The notes under the pieces: model-generated
Told to the model about the DNA's origin: nothing
What the model saw: only the letters and a program-made list of their open reading frames with translations
The model's database searches: none
Program-made: the position numbers and the translations under genes
Assembly (NCBI GenBank): GCA_001606155.1
Contig: LODT01000034.1
Span: forward strand, 659,665 to 723,664
From: Tieghemostelium lacteum
Lineage: Eukaryota > Evosea > Eumycetozoa > Dictyosteliales > Raperosteliaceae
Length of the DNA: 64,000 nucleotides
Direction of reading: 5' to 3'
Shown here: piece by piece, positions 11,812 through 25,699 of the stretch
How the letters are laid out: each line of letters opens with the position of its first letter
Position numbering within the stretch: the first letter of the stretch is position 1

Positions 11812-14800
11812 TTATTTAGGTATTGGTTTGAGTTTGATCATTAATACTCTTACTGAAGAACTCTTTTTATATAAGAAATAACTTATCAGAATGATTGCAA
11901 TGATACCAATTGCAACACTTCCAATGATGATACCAATCAATTGGGTTTTGGTTAAACCTTTACCTTCAGTTGGTTGACCACATGTTGATGTTGATTGGTC
12001 ACTTGCTTTTTGTGAATCAATTAAAACTGAATAATCAGGATCCATAATAACAAGGTATTGAAAATTTGGAATGTTGATTGCAACTTGGTTTTGAATTTGG
12101 GTGGATTGTGATTCACCATTTTGGAAAGTGTTACTTATAGTTTGTATTCTGTTGTCAATAATAGCTCTTTTGATGAATCTTCCATAAAGAGAATGTTCAT
12201 TCACTTGAAGTTTTACATAGTCTGCATCTGAATCTGGTGAATTTCCTTGTTCTTGATAGGTACATGAATAATCATTGGTATCTGATTGAATGGATGATGC
12301 CATTATAAGTTGAAGAGTGTTTAATGAACTTTGGAACTTGAATGGAGAGATTGAAATTTGATATTTCAAAGTTGAAGGCAAAATATCAAAAGTTTCACCA
12401 GCAAACTCAACAGTATCTTTGTTGTGGAAATATTTCAGAGTGACTTTAACTGTGGTGTTTATTCCTCCATAAGGAACATCAGTTTCATAGAGATACTCTT
12501 TATTGTTGGTTGGTGTTGCCGATGTTACATTGGTATATTTCCAATTTGTGAAGTTATAAGAGAAATTAATTGAACCATCTTTGTTGATTTCGTTCAATGA
12601 TACAATTGAAACAAGAGTTTTGAGTGAAACATCTTTTCCATCCAAATCAGTTTTATAATCATTTCCAGTATCAGGGCTTGTTGTATTGATGATTGGTTTT
12701 ATGATAATATTTTGTGATAAACAATCATTTCCAATCCAAGGATCTTTGCATTGGCATTTATTTGCAATACAATCACCATTATTTGGACCACCACACAGGG
12801 GGGTTCCTAGACATTGAGTTGGAGGTGTAGATGGTATTATTATAGGTACAGGAGCTGGAGATATAACTATAAAGAATTGATTTGAACTACCCGTATTAAT
12901 ATAAAGTTCAATTTTATATTTACCTTTCAGTGTGAGGGATGGTACATTCTTGAATACTGCAAAAACATTATTTACAAATACACTAGGGAGTTTGTATACA
13001 TTGCCCACAGCTGGGTATATGGTAAGGGTGGCATTGGTATCACCAAAGTTTTTACCATAAACAGTTAAATCACCACCATCAGTTGTCAAAGTACTTGTAC
13101 TAGTAATGTATGGAACTAGAAGATTAGTATTGGTTACAACTATGTTAGAGTATCCAGAGATTTCAGTTATATCATTTGTACCAGTGCCTCCGAAGTTCAA
13201 TTGTAGGTCAGAATATCCATAAATTCCCATACCCAAAGTGGTAGTTAATGTCCACGGACCTCCATGCATATAAGGTAACTCGATTTTACATTTAAAACAT
13301 GCACTTTTTGAACCTACATTTACAAGAGTCGATCTGGTTACATAATGATCAAAAAACAGTCCAGTAACCATACAATAAGGCAAATGTCTTGTACTGATTT
13401 CAGAATCAGCATCTCTGATACAAAATGACATATTAAATGCTCTTTTTGTTGGTGAATTAACCAGAATGATATTTTCTTTGTTGATTGTCATATTTGATAG
13501 TACTGGTGCTATTGTATCCATTGATGGAGATACACAATTTAAATTTATACTAATAGGTGAAAACTTCATTAATGGTGATATACCTTGGTTTACAGAATTC
13601 AATTTGTACTCAGAAAATACACCATTATAATCCTCTAAATAAATGTATTTAATTTGGAAAATCTGTGTAATGCAAGTTTGGTTGATTCTAATTGGCATAT
13701 AATAAGGTTCTACCTTATTCTCATTTGTATAGGTAAAGTTATGCTCATACCCATCCAAATCAGATATAACTGATATTAAACCATATTTAAAACCATTATT
13801 ATCGTCAGATACCGTTATATCCCAACCAAATTCTATATCAGTGTTTATATTAATAACATCTGAAGGAAATGCTGCCAAACTTGTAAATATAGGTGGCATT
13901 GCATCAGCATCTTTGGTTTTATAAAATATTAGTATTTGTTTTTAATTCCAATGTTAGTTATTATTTTACATACTTTGAGAAAACACACGTAAAAGTGATG
14001 AAAATCCATGTGTTGTATATATATCTATACTTGTAAATTCGAGATCTGGATACCAGATAGAATATTCAACATTACCAGTGAATACATGGGATGGTATATC
14101 AAAATTAATGGAAAACATATTCATTTGTTGATTCCATCCACCATAGAATACATATTTATATGGATCAGTGTTTCTTACATTGATAAAGAAAGTAATGGCT
14201 ACACCAGATTGTCTGTTGGCATTGCTGATATTGAAATAGATTGCATTCTGAGCACCAATATTTGATAGATCAATATCATTTAATGCAAATCTTATTGAAG
14301 TAATTTGATAGATTTCATAGTTTTGCTCAATATTCGTTATAAATTCTGGTACAGTTGGAATTGGATTGAAATTGTAGAATCCATTAGTGTAAGTTTTCAA
14401 ATTACCAGCAAAATCATATAATGCTATATTGTCAATTGGTAGGTATGGCTTTTTTATATTTAAAAAATCGACATATTTTTGAAAGTTACCAACTATATAG
14501 GTACCATCTATAATATCAGTATAGTTCAAGTGTTGCACTTCTGTAGTACCAGAATACAAAACCATACGATAGAAACCGGATACATCGTCAGATATACTTG
14601 CTGTAATTAAAACCCTTAGCTTTCCAAATGACTTTAGTGAGAGATTGTTTAGTTGTGGTGGTAGAGTATCAGTTGAATCAGCATTATTAAGAGAATATAG
14701 ATTTTGGTTAATTGAAAATATAGAAGGTCCATTGAATCTTGGAATTGATGCAATAACATCCAAAAATGCATTTTTGTAATTTCCACTGTAAATACGAGTA

Positions 14801-16037
14801 AATGGGTTCAAGTAAAACTGATCACTGATATATGCATAGTTATAGAATAATGAATCTGGAGCTAAATTGAGATACTGAGTTGAAGAGAATGTAATTCTAA
14901 TTACAGCCACATTATTAAAATATTGTGAAGATGCAAGAGTAGATCCATACCCAAAAATCTGTATTGGTGGTGGAGTGGTTGTAATTGACTTTCCAATCAC
15001 TTGATTGGATTGATAATTTCGAATATAGGTGAATGCCAATTGGGTGTATGCGGCCTGAGTTTCTGTAAAGTCAAATACAAATCCATATTTATCAGGATTT
15101 CCACTAACCATTCTGTTTTCCATTGGCTCCACTTTCTGTTTATTCCAACAGTACATATACAGTCCATTAGGTTTTTCAACTGATCCTGCATAATAGTAGG
15201 AAAGGGGTGTTAAATAAGATGTTTTGTCATTTGGATACAAATCAGCATGAATAGAACCTGGTAAAACACTGATATTTCGAATAAAACCTGGAATTGCATA
15301 TTTATGTGTAACTGTCATGTTGGCCCCATCTTGTAACTGTACAATCACTGATGAAAAATCCAGAGCAGTATTACTAAATGCTGGAGTTGCCATCACAATA
15401 AATTCGCCCATTTTCATTGTGGTTTTAAAAATCTTGAAATTAAAGTTATTGGGTGCCAAAGATGTCAATAGATTAACCATTCTTTTACTGAAATTAAATT
15501 TGAATTTAGTGTAATATCCAACTTGATTACTATATAACCATTGTTGTGGTAAACTGCTTATCCAATCTACTGGTGGTGCCTCACATTTATATTCAAGTAA
15601 AGTGTATGGAGAATCTCCAGTATCAGTAGTGATCTTGAATCCAACCAATGTTGTTCCAATAGGTACTATATACTGTAATTTCAGTAATTGTCTATCATTA
15701 TTACCTGTACTTGAAACCACCTCGGGTGATTCAATAAAATACTGATCAGTTACTGTGAATGCAACACCATCATCACTAGAAATATCGGCATAAACTTCTA
15801 AGCTACATCCTGAAACTGTATCTGCATATTTATCATTTATATAAGGTGGTGTTCTATCTTTTATTACAAAATTTGAATCTATAAAAATATGGTAAATTTT
15901 TAATAAAAATTAATATCCCATTAAATTAAATTTAATGCAATTCACTTACCTGCAAATTTTACAAATAAAAATAATGATAACAATAAAAATTTAACATTTA
16001 ATGTGAAATTTACATTGAATAGCATCTTAAATTTCAT
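11812..16037 (-). CDS. ComC-like EGF/IPT membrane protein, array copy 3
   Basis: Exons 16037-15950, 15878-13974 and 13910-11812 give 1363 residues. Two in-frame ATGs open exon 1 (16037 and 16025); either leaves a good signal peptide ending LFLFVKFAG, and neither has the usual AAA before it. The N-terminal two-thirds is clearly diverged from copies 1 and 2. From the EGF module onward (bases below about 12,805) it is almost the same as those copies, including synonymous sites. The membrane helix near the C-terminus and the tail ending KLKPIPK follow the family plan. It shares the block around NDIDLSNIGAQNAIYFNIS with copy 2. Confidence 0.85.
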
Positions 16038-16166
16038 TAGAAATATGATATTGAAAAATAAAATTTTATTGATTACAAAATCAGATCATCGTTTTTTTTT
16101 GGAACCAGTGGTTTCAGTCCAACCGAAAAAAAAAAATCTTAGGGTATCTCCTGGTTGAAAATAAAT

Positions 16167-19100
16167 TTATGACATTACATTAGCAATGTTGTTCTTGAAC
16201 TTGTGTGTCATAACTCGAACTGCTGAACTCTTTTTATGTGCAAAATAGGTAATAATGATGAGAGATATAACACCAAATGCTACACAACCAATTATGATAC
16301 CAATCAATTGAGTTTGGGTAAGGGTTGATGAATTTTCAGCTCTTTGATAGTCACATACTGCATTATACTTGTTAGATGCAGGTTTAGAGTCTACTAAAAC
16401 TGAAAAATCAGGATCTAATGTAACTGAATACTTATAATTTGGAATATTTATACCAATTTGGTTTTGGACTTGGTTGGATTGTGATTGGTTGTTTAGAATG
16501 GTATTGGTTATGGTAAGGATTCTGTTGTCTACTATAGCTCTTTTGATAAATCTTCCATAGAGAGAATGTTCGTTTACTTGAAGTTTGACATATTGATTAT
16601 TGTCAAGATTGTCTTCAATGTAGGAGCATGAATTGTCAGTGGTGTTAGATTGCATAGATGATGCCATAACCAATTGAAGGGTGTTCAATGAGCTTTGGAA
16701 TTTGTAGGGTGAGATGGTGACTTGGTATTTCAAAGTCGATGGTAACATATCCAAATATTCATTGGCAAAATAAATTGTGTCTTGGGTAAGGTAGAATTTT
16801 AATAGTACTTTTACAGATGTGTTTAGGTTACCTTGTACAATGGATGTTTCATACAGGTACTCTTGATAATTAGTTGATGTATTGGTTGATGTTGTATTGG
16901 TGTATCTCCAAGTTGTGAGATTGTGTGATGTATATATTGAACCATCTCTATTCAGCTCATTGAGTGATATAACAGATATCAAGGTTTTTAATGATATTTG
17001 GTTTCCGTCTAATTCAGTTTTATAATCATTTCCAGTATCAGGACTTGTTGTATTGATTTCTGGTGATATAATGATATTCTGCGATAAACAATCGGTACCT
17101 GTCCAAGGATCTTTACATTTACACTTGTTATTATTACATTCACCATTGTTAGGGCCACCACACAGAGGTGATCCTGAACATTGAGTGGGTTGGGTGGTAG
17201 GTTGTGGAATATATGGTTCGGTAGACTCTACTATTTGTCCTTGATATGCATTAGAATCTACACCATTGAATGAAAGAGTTAAGGTGAATCCTGTTGGAGA
17301 GGTACCTGGTAGATAGTTGATAATTGCCATTGTTCGTGCAGTGTAACTTAATGGCATTGACATTTGTATTCCAGTGGCTGTTATCAGCCTAAATGTAGCT
17401 CCGGATAGATCACCAAAGTTTCTTCCAAAAATTGTCAATGAACCACCATATGAGTAATATTTACTTGTTGATTCAATGTAAGGTGGAGGATGGTCAGCAA
17501 GTTGAATCACAATATCTTGATATCCATTTAATGATCTAGTATCAACTGCTCTGGATCCTCCAAAGTTTTGTACACGATCTGCATAACCGTATATAGCAAG
17601 ACCTAGTGAAGTTGTGTAAGGCCAAGGTCCTGCAAACATATAAGGTAACTGAACATGGCATACCCAACATACCACATCCTGAGTTGGTGAGGTAGTGGAT
17701 ATAACAGATTGTACAGTATAATGGTCAGTGTATAACCCTGTAATAAGACAATATGGTAGATGTCTTAGATTGATCAGTGATGTATCCTGTGCACAAATAG
17801 TGATATCAAATTTACTTTCAAGAGGTGAGTTTACATTAATTACTGCTGGTTTGTTGGTGTAGGATATATTGGTGAGTACTGGTGGTAATAAATCAACAGG
17901 TGATGAAACGCATGATATTGTTAATTTAGTTTCAGTGGAATCTTGGAAAATCATTAAAGGACTGATTCCACTAGTTGCTTCGTTGATGGTGTATTCTGAA
18001 TATGCACCATTCAAATCTTCCAAATATATATAATTAAATGTGAATACCTCAGGTTTACATGGATTCTTAACATTCCATGTAACCAATACATTATAAGGAC
18101 TAACATAACCATCATTATTATCATTAACAATTGTGAAATTATTAGCATAACCATCTATTGAACTAATAACCGATACCATTCCTGATTTAAAGCCACTACT
18201 AATTGTAATATTAAAACCAATATCAATTTCACCCAATACGCTTTGAGTGTTACCTGGAATTGTCCATAAACCGACAAATACAGGTGGCATTAAATCTGCA
18301 TCTATTTAAATAATACCAAATTTATATTAGTGTATAATAATTCATGGGTATAAAGATAGGGTGTACATACTTTCGGATATAACTCTTAATTGTGATGAAG
18401 GTCCTAAAGATATTAGTAAATCTATACTTGAATAAGAGAGATCAGGGTACCATATAGAGTATTCAACATTTCCTGTGAACATTCTTGGAGGAAGTTCAAA
18501 ATTAATGGCAAACATATTGATTTGGTTATTCCATTTACCATAGAATACATATCTGTTGGGGTCAGTGTTTTTTACATTGATAAAGAATTTAATGGCAACA
18601 CCAGATTCTTTGTTGGCATCAGAGATATTGAAATAGATTGCATTCTGAGCACCAGTAATTGATAGATCAATATCATTTAATGCAAATCTAATTGATGTGA
18701 TTTCATGTAAAAGGTAGTTATCTTCAGTATTTTGAATATAATGTTCAATTACTGGAATTGCATTGAAATCGTAAAAACCATTTTGGTAGACCTTTAAATT
18801 GCCAGCTAAATCATAGACCTGAATGATATCAATAGCTTTGAATGGGTGATTGATATCTAGGAAATCTTCGTATCTTTCATAGTACCCATTTACACTATCT
18901 CCATCAACAAGATCTCTATAATCAACAGTACATATAAGTTCATTATTGGAGAACATTTTCATTATATAGAAACCAGATAGATTGTCTTGAATGTTTGCCC
19001 ATATTAATACCTTATTAGGACCAACTTTTATAAATTCCAAATTGTATAGTGTAGGTACAACTGTATCAGTACTACCTCCAATAGTCTGTGTATAAGTGTT

Positions 19101-20400
19101 ACCCATTAGATTGTAGGATAGCATGGTATTATAGTTTGGTATTGTTACAGGAACTGATGCTTGACATAACTTAAAGTCACCTCCGAGTTGACCCATAGGA
19201 CTTGGCATGTAGAGACTCAGTGTCAATGCTCGGTATGTAAATGTCAGCAAAGGCATTAAAACCAAATTTTGCATATTAAATAAATGCTCATATAATGTCA
19301 GTGTAAGGAATGAATTGGAAACAACAGAGGCTGAGGTTGCTACAAATGGACTAGTAACAGAAGACACTGTATTAAATGAACGGGGATTTCTAAACATACT
19401 AGTACTGTTAGCTATAAAGGTGAAAGCATATTCAACATTACCAGATGGACTACTAATAGGTACATCATACAAATATCTAAAATTACTAGGATTTCCACCA
19501 ACAATTCTATTTTCGATAGGTTGGAATACTTGATTTATAGATAAACCCATTAGGACACCCTGTTGAGTTGGTTGAACATTGCCAAAGTAGTATAAGGTCA
19601 GAGGTGTAATCATATTGTTTGTTAATGGATACACCGTAGAAGGACTTACAAATAAATCAATAGAGGTATCTAGTACAAATCCTCCTAGTGTAATGAAATG
19701 GGTATTGGTAGAAATGAAACTATTGGCAAAAGGTACTGATACTGTAGTGAAATTAGTTACTGAAAGTGCAATCTTTGGACTTGCAGTTACAATATATTCT
19801 CCAACCTTCATTTTCATTGGTAATATTTGAATATTGTATATATTAGCTATTGGAGCCAAAGCTATATTCCCCAATTTTTTGATGAAATTCAATTTTAATT
19901 TAGTGTAGTATCCATACTGGTTACTGTAGTACCAGTGGGGTGATACAGCTTGATTAATCCAAACAACAGGTGGTGATTCACATGTATAATTGTGTAATGT
20001 TAAATTATCTGATCTTGACAAATTAAATGCAACCATTGATAAGGTAGTAGCAGTGTCAACTGGAATTTGGAAAACCAGTTTAAATAAAAGTTTAAAACCT
20101 GTGGTATCGGTTGCTAAAAGAACAGGTGGAACTGAAAACTGATCACCTCCCAATTCAAATGTATTATTATCCAAATTTGTTATTTCTACTATATAATTCA
20201 AAACGCAACCTGTTGACGTCTCAGCATATTTGTTATTATTATAGGGATTTGGAGTTTTATCAACCACAAGAAATCTATCGCATTCTATAAAAACCTAGTA
20301 AGTACTTTATCATGATTACAAAAAAAATTAACAAAAACCTACTAATAATTGAAATGAAGATAATTATACATAGTAATCGTAAATTAGATATTATCCCCAT
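16167..20400 (-). CDS. ComC-like EGF/IPT membrane protein, array copy 4 (most diverged)
   Basis: Exons 20400-20343, 20284-18371 and 18301-16167 give 1368 residues. Signal peptide (MGIISNLRLLCIIIFISIIS), ectodomain, IPT-like segment (GGSLTIFGRNFG), EGF module (LCGGPNNGECNNNKCKC), C-terminal module and membrane helix all follow the array plan. Unlike copies 1-3, its C-terminal module has not been homogenised: it differs at many residues and at the nucleotide level. It therefore probably shows what the family looks like without recent conversion. Its 5' end faces the plus-strand gene that starts at 20723. Confidence 0.85.
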
Positions 20401-20722
20401 TGTGCGGAATTGATTATCTAATCAAAAAAATATAAAAATTTTCTAAAATTTATTAATAAATTTTTTAAATATCGATCAAAGGTAGATTAGGCAGGCCATT
20501 CAATATAAAGATATGTGATTAAAATTTTAATTATTATTAGTCTTTATAACTGCCATAAATTCGAAAATATTTTATTTATTTTTAAAAAATATTTCAAGAA
20601 AATATCCGAAATATCTAAAGAATCTTTTTCTGAAGATGATTTTTTTTTATGATGAAAAAGTATATTGAGACAATCTTGGGACATTGTTTTTTGACTCTTC
20701 AAATATAAAAAGTAAACAAATA
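20401..20722. promoter_or_regulatory. Divergent promoter between ComC-like copy 4 and the EGF-repeat gene
   Basis: The two start codons lie 322 bases apart in opposite directions. The space is very AT-rich with oligo-T and oligo-A runs typical of dictyostelid promoters. No strong G-rich box is visible. Shared control of the two genes is inferred from the layout and the similar protein architecture. Confidence 0.5.
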
Positions 20723-23700
20723 ATGAAAAATTATTCATTGTTTACCTTTTTTTTTATTTTTTTTATTTTATTTGGAAATTTAAATGGTCAATGTCCACTA
20801 CCTTACCAGGTTACAAATAGAGGTTGTTTATTAGGAGGCACCTCAGATGTAATAGAAACTGTTCGTGTAAGTAGCTGAAATTTCATTAAATAATTTTAAT
20901 AATTTGGTATCAAAATTATTAATTGTAATAAATTAGTGTGTAAATGGAAATAATTTTTATAATGAATTTACATCTGTAGTTGGAGGTAATCCCTGCACCA
21001 ATGGATATACCAGAGATAATACTTATTCTTTTGGATATACAATACCTCCTAATAGATATTTCCAAATGACCGTTTGTCAAACTCTTGTACCTAGTATGAG
21101 ATATGCAGTGCCTCTATTTATAAATGGAGAAATTTGCACTGAAAATGGCGGTGATGATTATTTATTTGATTTTAATAGTGCACAGTATAGAAGTAAAAGA
21201 TATCTGACCATGGAAACTTGTATTGATGGATATATTATGTTTGATGGTAGTGAGACTTCAACCACAGCAACTCAATGTGGACCTAGTGGAGGTAGTTTAC
21301 ACATGGCTTCTTATGATATGGGTCTTTTGTATACTTGTTCTGGAGTTTGTGCTAATGGAGGCACATGCAACCAACCAACTGGACAATGTCAATGTACCCC
21401 TGCTTGGACAGGTGCATTATGTCAAAATGATGCAGATGAATGTACATTAAATATTGATAATTGTGCACAAAATTGTATCAATACAAATGGTGGTTTCAAA
21501 TGTTCATGCAACACTGGATATACATTGAATGCTAATAAATTCTCTTGTGATGATATTAACGAATGTCTGCTTGATACTGATGGTTGTCAACACGGTTGTA
21601 TTAATAATGTACCAGGATTCACATGTACTTGTAACCCTGGTTACAGACTAAATACTCTAAATACCAAGACTTGCGATGACATTGATGAATGTTTAGAAAA
21701 TACTGATGGATGTGCACAAAACTGTACCAATTCTGTGGGATCATTTACATGTTCATGTGGTAATGGTTACACTTTGAATACGAATCAAAAGACTTGTGAT
21801 GATGTTGATGAATGTTTGTTAAATACCGATGGATGTCAACAAGGTTGTCTAAATATAGGTGGAGGGTTTACTTGCACTTGTAATACTGGTTTCTCTTTGA
21901 ATGCCGATAAAAAGACTTGTGGTGATATAAATGAATGTACTTTAAATACAGATGGCTGTGCCCAAAATTGTACCAATACTGTAGGTGGATTCCAATGTTC
22001 TTGTATGTCTGGTTATGTTTTGAATTCTAATGGAAAGTCTTGTGATAATGTAAATGAATGTGCAATGGATACTGATTTATGTACAACTTCAACAACTTGT
22101 GTTGATACTGTGGGTAGCTATAGATGTGATTGTGTCAATCCAACTTATGGACATTCATCTCCTTATGAATGTATCCCAGTTCCACAAGTTACATCAGTTA
22201 CACAAATTGCAAAACTAGATTTCCAAATTAGTGGTAGTAACTTTGGTACTACTGCATCTCTCCTTCAAATTAAAATTGGACAAGTTAATTGTCAATCTAT
22301 TTCTTTTGTCAACCCCACCACCTTAAAATGCTCCATTCCAATAGGTTCTGAGGCTTTTGGTGTTGTTTCAGTGAAATTATCTGGTGTTGAAGGTACTGGT
22401 AATTACATAGGAAGTCCATATATCGAATCATCTAGTAACAGAGTAGTCAACACTGATATCCTAGTTACTATAATGGGTAAGAGATTACCAAATACATTGG
22501 TTGGAACTAAAATGTTTATAGGTAGTCAAGAGTGTACACTTACCAGTGCAACCAACATAAGACACGAATGCACAATTGGTAGAGGTACTGGACATAAATT
22601 AGTTAAATTGACAAATGGTGCTTTTGAAAATACAGATAATCACCAATTTGCATACCCATTACCAGAGATTCATGATATCACTAATATCACAAGTGAAGGT
22701 GGTTCACTAACTGTTACTGGTCAACACATTGGCACTGACCCTTCAAAAATATCAATGCAAATTGGTACTATTAAATGCAATAATATTGAAATTCTAACCG
22801 GTCATGAAGAATTCAAATGTAATGTTGTCAGTGGAATTCAAGAGATTACACATTCAGTTGAACTTACTGTAGATGGTCAAACTACTGACAGCACAATTCC
22901 AGTTTATATAACTGTAAAACCACCAACCAACCCTAAACCACCTCAATGTGGTACTTCATGTCCAGTGAATGGTGTATGCACAAGTGATGGATGTAAATGC
23001 AAAGAAGGTTACACAGGTACCAATTGTGATAAAGTTCCTACACATGTAGATCCTAAACCAGATCCTGAAAAACCTGGTGTAGATGTTGGAACTGATCCTA
23101 AAGACAGATACAAAATTTCTATCGTTAGAGTACAGGAACTAAACTATCAAGATACACCAGTTGTTTCTATTGATCTTTTGAATTCTCAATGGAAACTTGC
23201 AAGTAACCAAAGTACCAATACATGGACTTATACAACTACATTATCAAACAATGCCAGTATATCAACAACTTTTGAATATATAACACAGGCAGATGGTAAA
23301 TCATTTAATTTCTCTGGAAGATCTATTCATTTGTCCAAGGATTCAATGAAACTCTCAATTGCCGTCAACAACTGGGACTTTGATAGTAGATTAAATAGAT
23401 TGGAATTTCATATTGAAAACAGTAGTCCTCAATTGATGACTGATAAATGTGATAATCCCGTTAACCAATCTTCAGTAAGCCAATCTACCAATCAGAATAC
23501 TATATTCACAGAACTTAAGAACCCATCAAATGGAATGTATGCTAGATTCATGTCCTATGCCGAGATTGATGGTCACGCAATCAATGGTAGAGTTAGAACT
23601 ATACCAAATGAAGATACCACCAAAACCAATACAGTTATTGTTGCTACCTCTGTCCCCTATTTCAAAACCAGTGCTGTTATAGATCCTGATTATTCAGTAT

Positions 23701-23912
23701 TTCTTAGAGTTGCATCAGATTCCTCTGAGGATGAAAACAATATTGAATGTTCGTCAAATTCTAAAAAAACCAATTGGAGATTAATTGTTGGTGTCACCGT
23801 AGGTGGTGTTGCAGGAATTGCTTTAATTGTAGGTGCAATATTACTTATCAAAAAGAAAATTGTAGTCCGAAATTTTATGAAAAAACTAAATAACAAAGTT
23901 AATAAAGCATAA
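20723..23912 (+). CDS. EGF-repeat/IPT transmembrane protein with ComC-type C-terminal domain
   Basis: Exons 20723-20866 and 20937-23912 (phase 0) encode 1039 residues. The order is: signal peptide ending NLNG; a Cys-containing N-terminal region; one EGF module at about 182-210; six calcium-binding EGF repeats (D-x-N/D-E-C pattern) at about 213-460; three IPT/TIG-like segments to about 700; another EGF at about 720 (CPVNGVCTSDGCKC); the same C-terminal module as the neighbouring array, with DPDYSVFL; a membrane helix at about 995-1020; and a basic tail. It is a likely cell-surface adhesion or signalling protein. The calcium-binding EGF run sets it apart from the four array genes. The TTG at 20684 in frame is not a plausible start. 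Confidence 0.88.
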
Positions 23913-23988
23913 GAGTTTATAAATAAATTCATAATATTATAAAATTAAATTCAATTACCTATTATTTCATTATTTATTGTATTTGAAA

Positions 23989-25096
23989 CTAATTATATAA
24001 TTTAATTAATTCATCTGAGACTGCTGATGGTGTTAATACTCCTAAATCAGTAAATAGTAATGTAATATATGATGGTGGTGTATAATCTAAAGTTGGTGAA
24101 TCAATCTGTGTTTAGATAGTAAAGTGTTAGACAGTGAAAGAGTTATGATGAGGAATAGATTATACATACAGTTAAAGATTCAGGTTTATCTAAATTTGAA
24201 CAAGTCTTACAGATGGAGGGTGAACCTACAACATTTTCATTTTTTATAGATTCGACATCAGTTTGATTCAAAGGGTAGGTTCTGGTAAATTTAAAACTTT
24301 CAGCAGCTACATAAAATGGTTTCTTAAAGGCTTTGGCAACGATACTGATTTGATAGGTACCTACTTTATTAAGGATACCACCATTCTCTACAATAGCCTC
24401 TGCACCACAGAGTACATAATCAACTTTATCCATAAATCTAGAGACTGCGCCATCCATAATCAATTTGACTTGGATACCTGCAGACTGAAGACGTAAAGCT
24501 GTTTTATATCCACTGGAATCCGGTCTGGATTCAGTTACTATAACATTAAATCTCTTACCCTGTGCATGTGAATTTATCAAAACTGCTAGTGCAACTCTAC
24601 TGTATCCATGCACTAAAATAGTAATACCATCTCTAATAAATCTATCTGCTAATTGTGAAATCTTTGTACGTGCAGTTGATGATCTGTGACTAAGTTGTTT
24701 ACCTCTTTCAATCAATGTCTTTTTATAATCGTCAAATACTGGGAAATCCAATGAAGTTCTAGTTACAAATCTAACAAATAAACTGCATACAGATGACAAT
24801 GATATAGAGGTATTATATTCACAACCTTTCAATATATTTATAATCTCATCCAATTCTTTTTGTAAACCCATAATTGTTGTGGCTTGACTTTGTTGTATAG
24901 CTTGTGTTAATACCTTTACTGCTGGAATTGCAATAGGTATTTCTGATTCCTTTTGAATCATTGTTCCAAATTCCTCAATAACTAGTTAACATCTTTATAA
25001 TTAGATTCAATTTCAAAACCTATCATACATCTAATACCATTTTAAATAATTACCCCATGCATTCTTAGTTGCAGCTGGTGTTGAAGATGAAGACAT
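23989..25096 (-). CDS. eif2b1: Translation initiation factor eIF2B subunit alpha
   Basis: Three exons on the minus strand, 25096-25054, 24981-24170 and 24105-23989, give 323 residues; the human protein has 305. The core matches eIF2B alpha throughout: [44 protein letters not shown], and [18 protein letters not shown]. The last exon supplies the family's C-terminal signature ([20 protein letters not shown]), which is missed if the second exon is read through. The protein is a regulatory subunit of the cytosolic guanine-nucleotide exchange factor for eIF2 and senses phosphorylated eIF2. The first exon is short (14 codons and one base); its junction is the least certain part. Confidence 0.93.
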
Positions 25097-25699
25097 TCTA
25101 TTTTGATCTTTGTTCGAAATAAACGTTTATATAAAAATGTGAACAAAAATGAAAAAGACTTCATTTTTTTTTTGTTTATGCAAAATTTCTCATATTAGAT
25201 TTATCTGTGATGTTAGATACCAAAATATTATTTGTTTTATCTAAAAGATAAAAAACCTAGAATTCATTATTTTGACAAAAATATATTATTATAGATCATT
25301 TACATATAGTATACTGAGGTCATTATTTACCAATATTTAAGAGATAGTTGTTTTAATAGTCAATACTATATGTATTGTTATAGTTTAAATCAGTGTTTCT
25401 CACAATTGTAAAACATGTAGATTTAACACTGTGTTCAATGTTTTTATTCACAAAATCATTATTTGACTTACCCCCATTTTACAATTTATATCACAAATCA
25501 CTATAAATTTAGTACTACAGAGTGGGGGGTTAAAAGATGATGGAAACAATGAATATCAATATTAAGGAATTATACTTGTAGGTGATAAATTTATAAGTTT
25601 AAAATTAATTTTTTTTTTTTTTCTATATAATTGTTTCAATTATTATTATAACTATTTATTTCAACTATTATTATAACTATTTATTTATTAGTATATAGA
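25097..25699. other. Divergent intergenic region, eIF2B alpha / secreted unknown
   Basis: This 603-base AT-rich region separates two outward-facing genes. It contains a run of six G followed by TTAAA at 25524-25534, rare for this background, and a 25-base tandem duplication at 25636-25685 just before the start of the plus-strand gene. No coding sequence is supported here. Confidence 0.6.
25636..25685 (+). repeat. 25-base tandem duplication
   Basis: Two adjacent 25-base units (25636-25660 and 25661-25685) differ at a single base (TCAAT versus TCAAC at the start). They end 14 bases before the start codon at 25700, so they lie in the leader or core promoter of the secreted protein gene. Confidence 0.8.
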
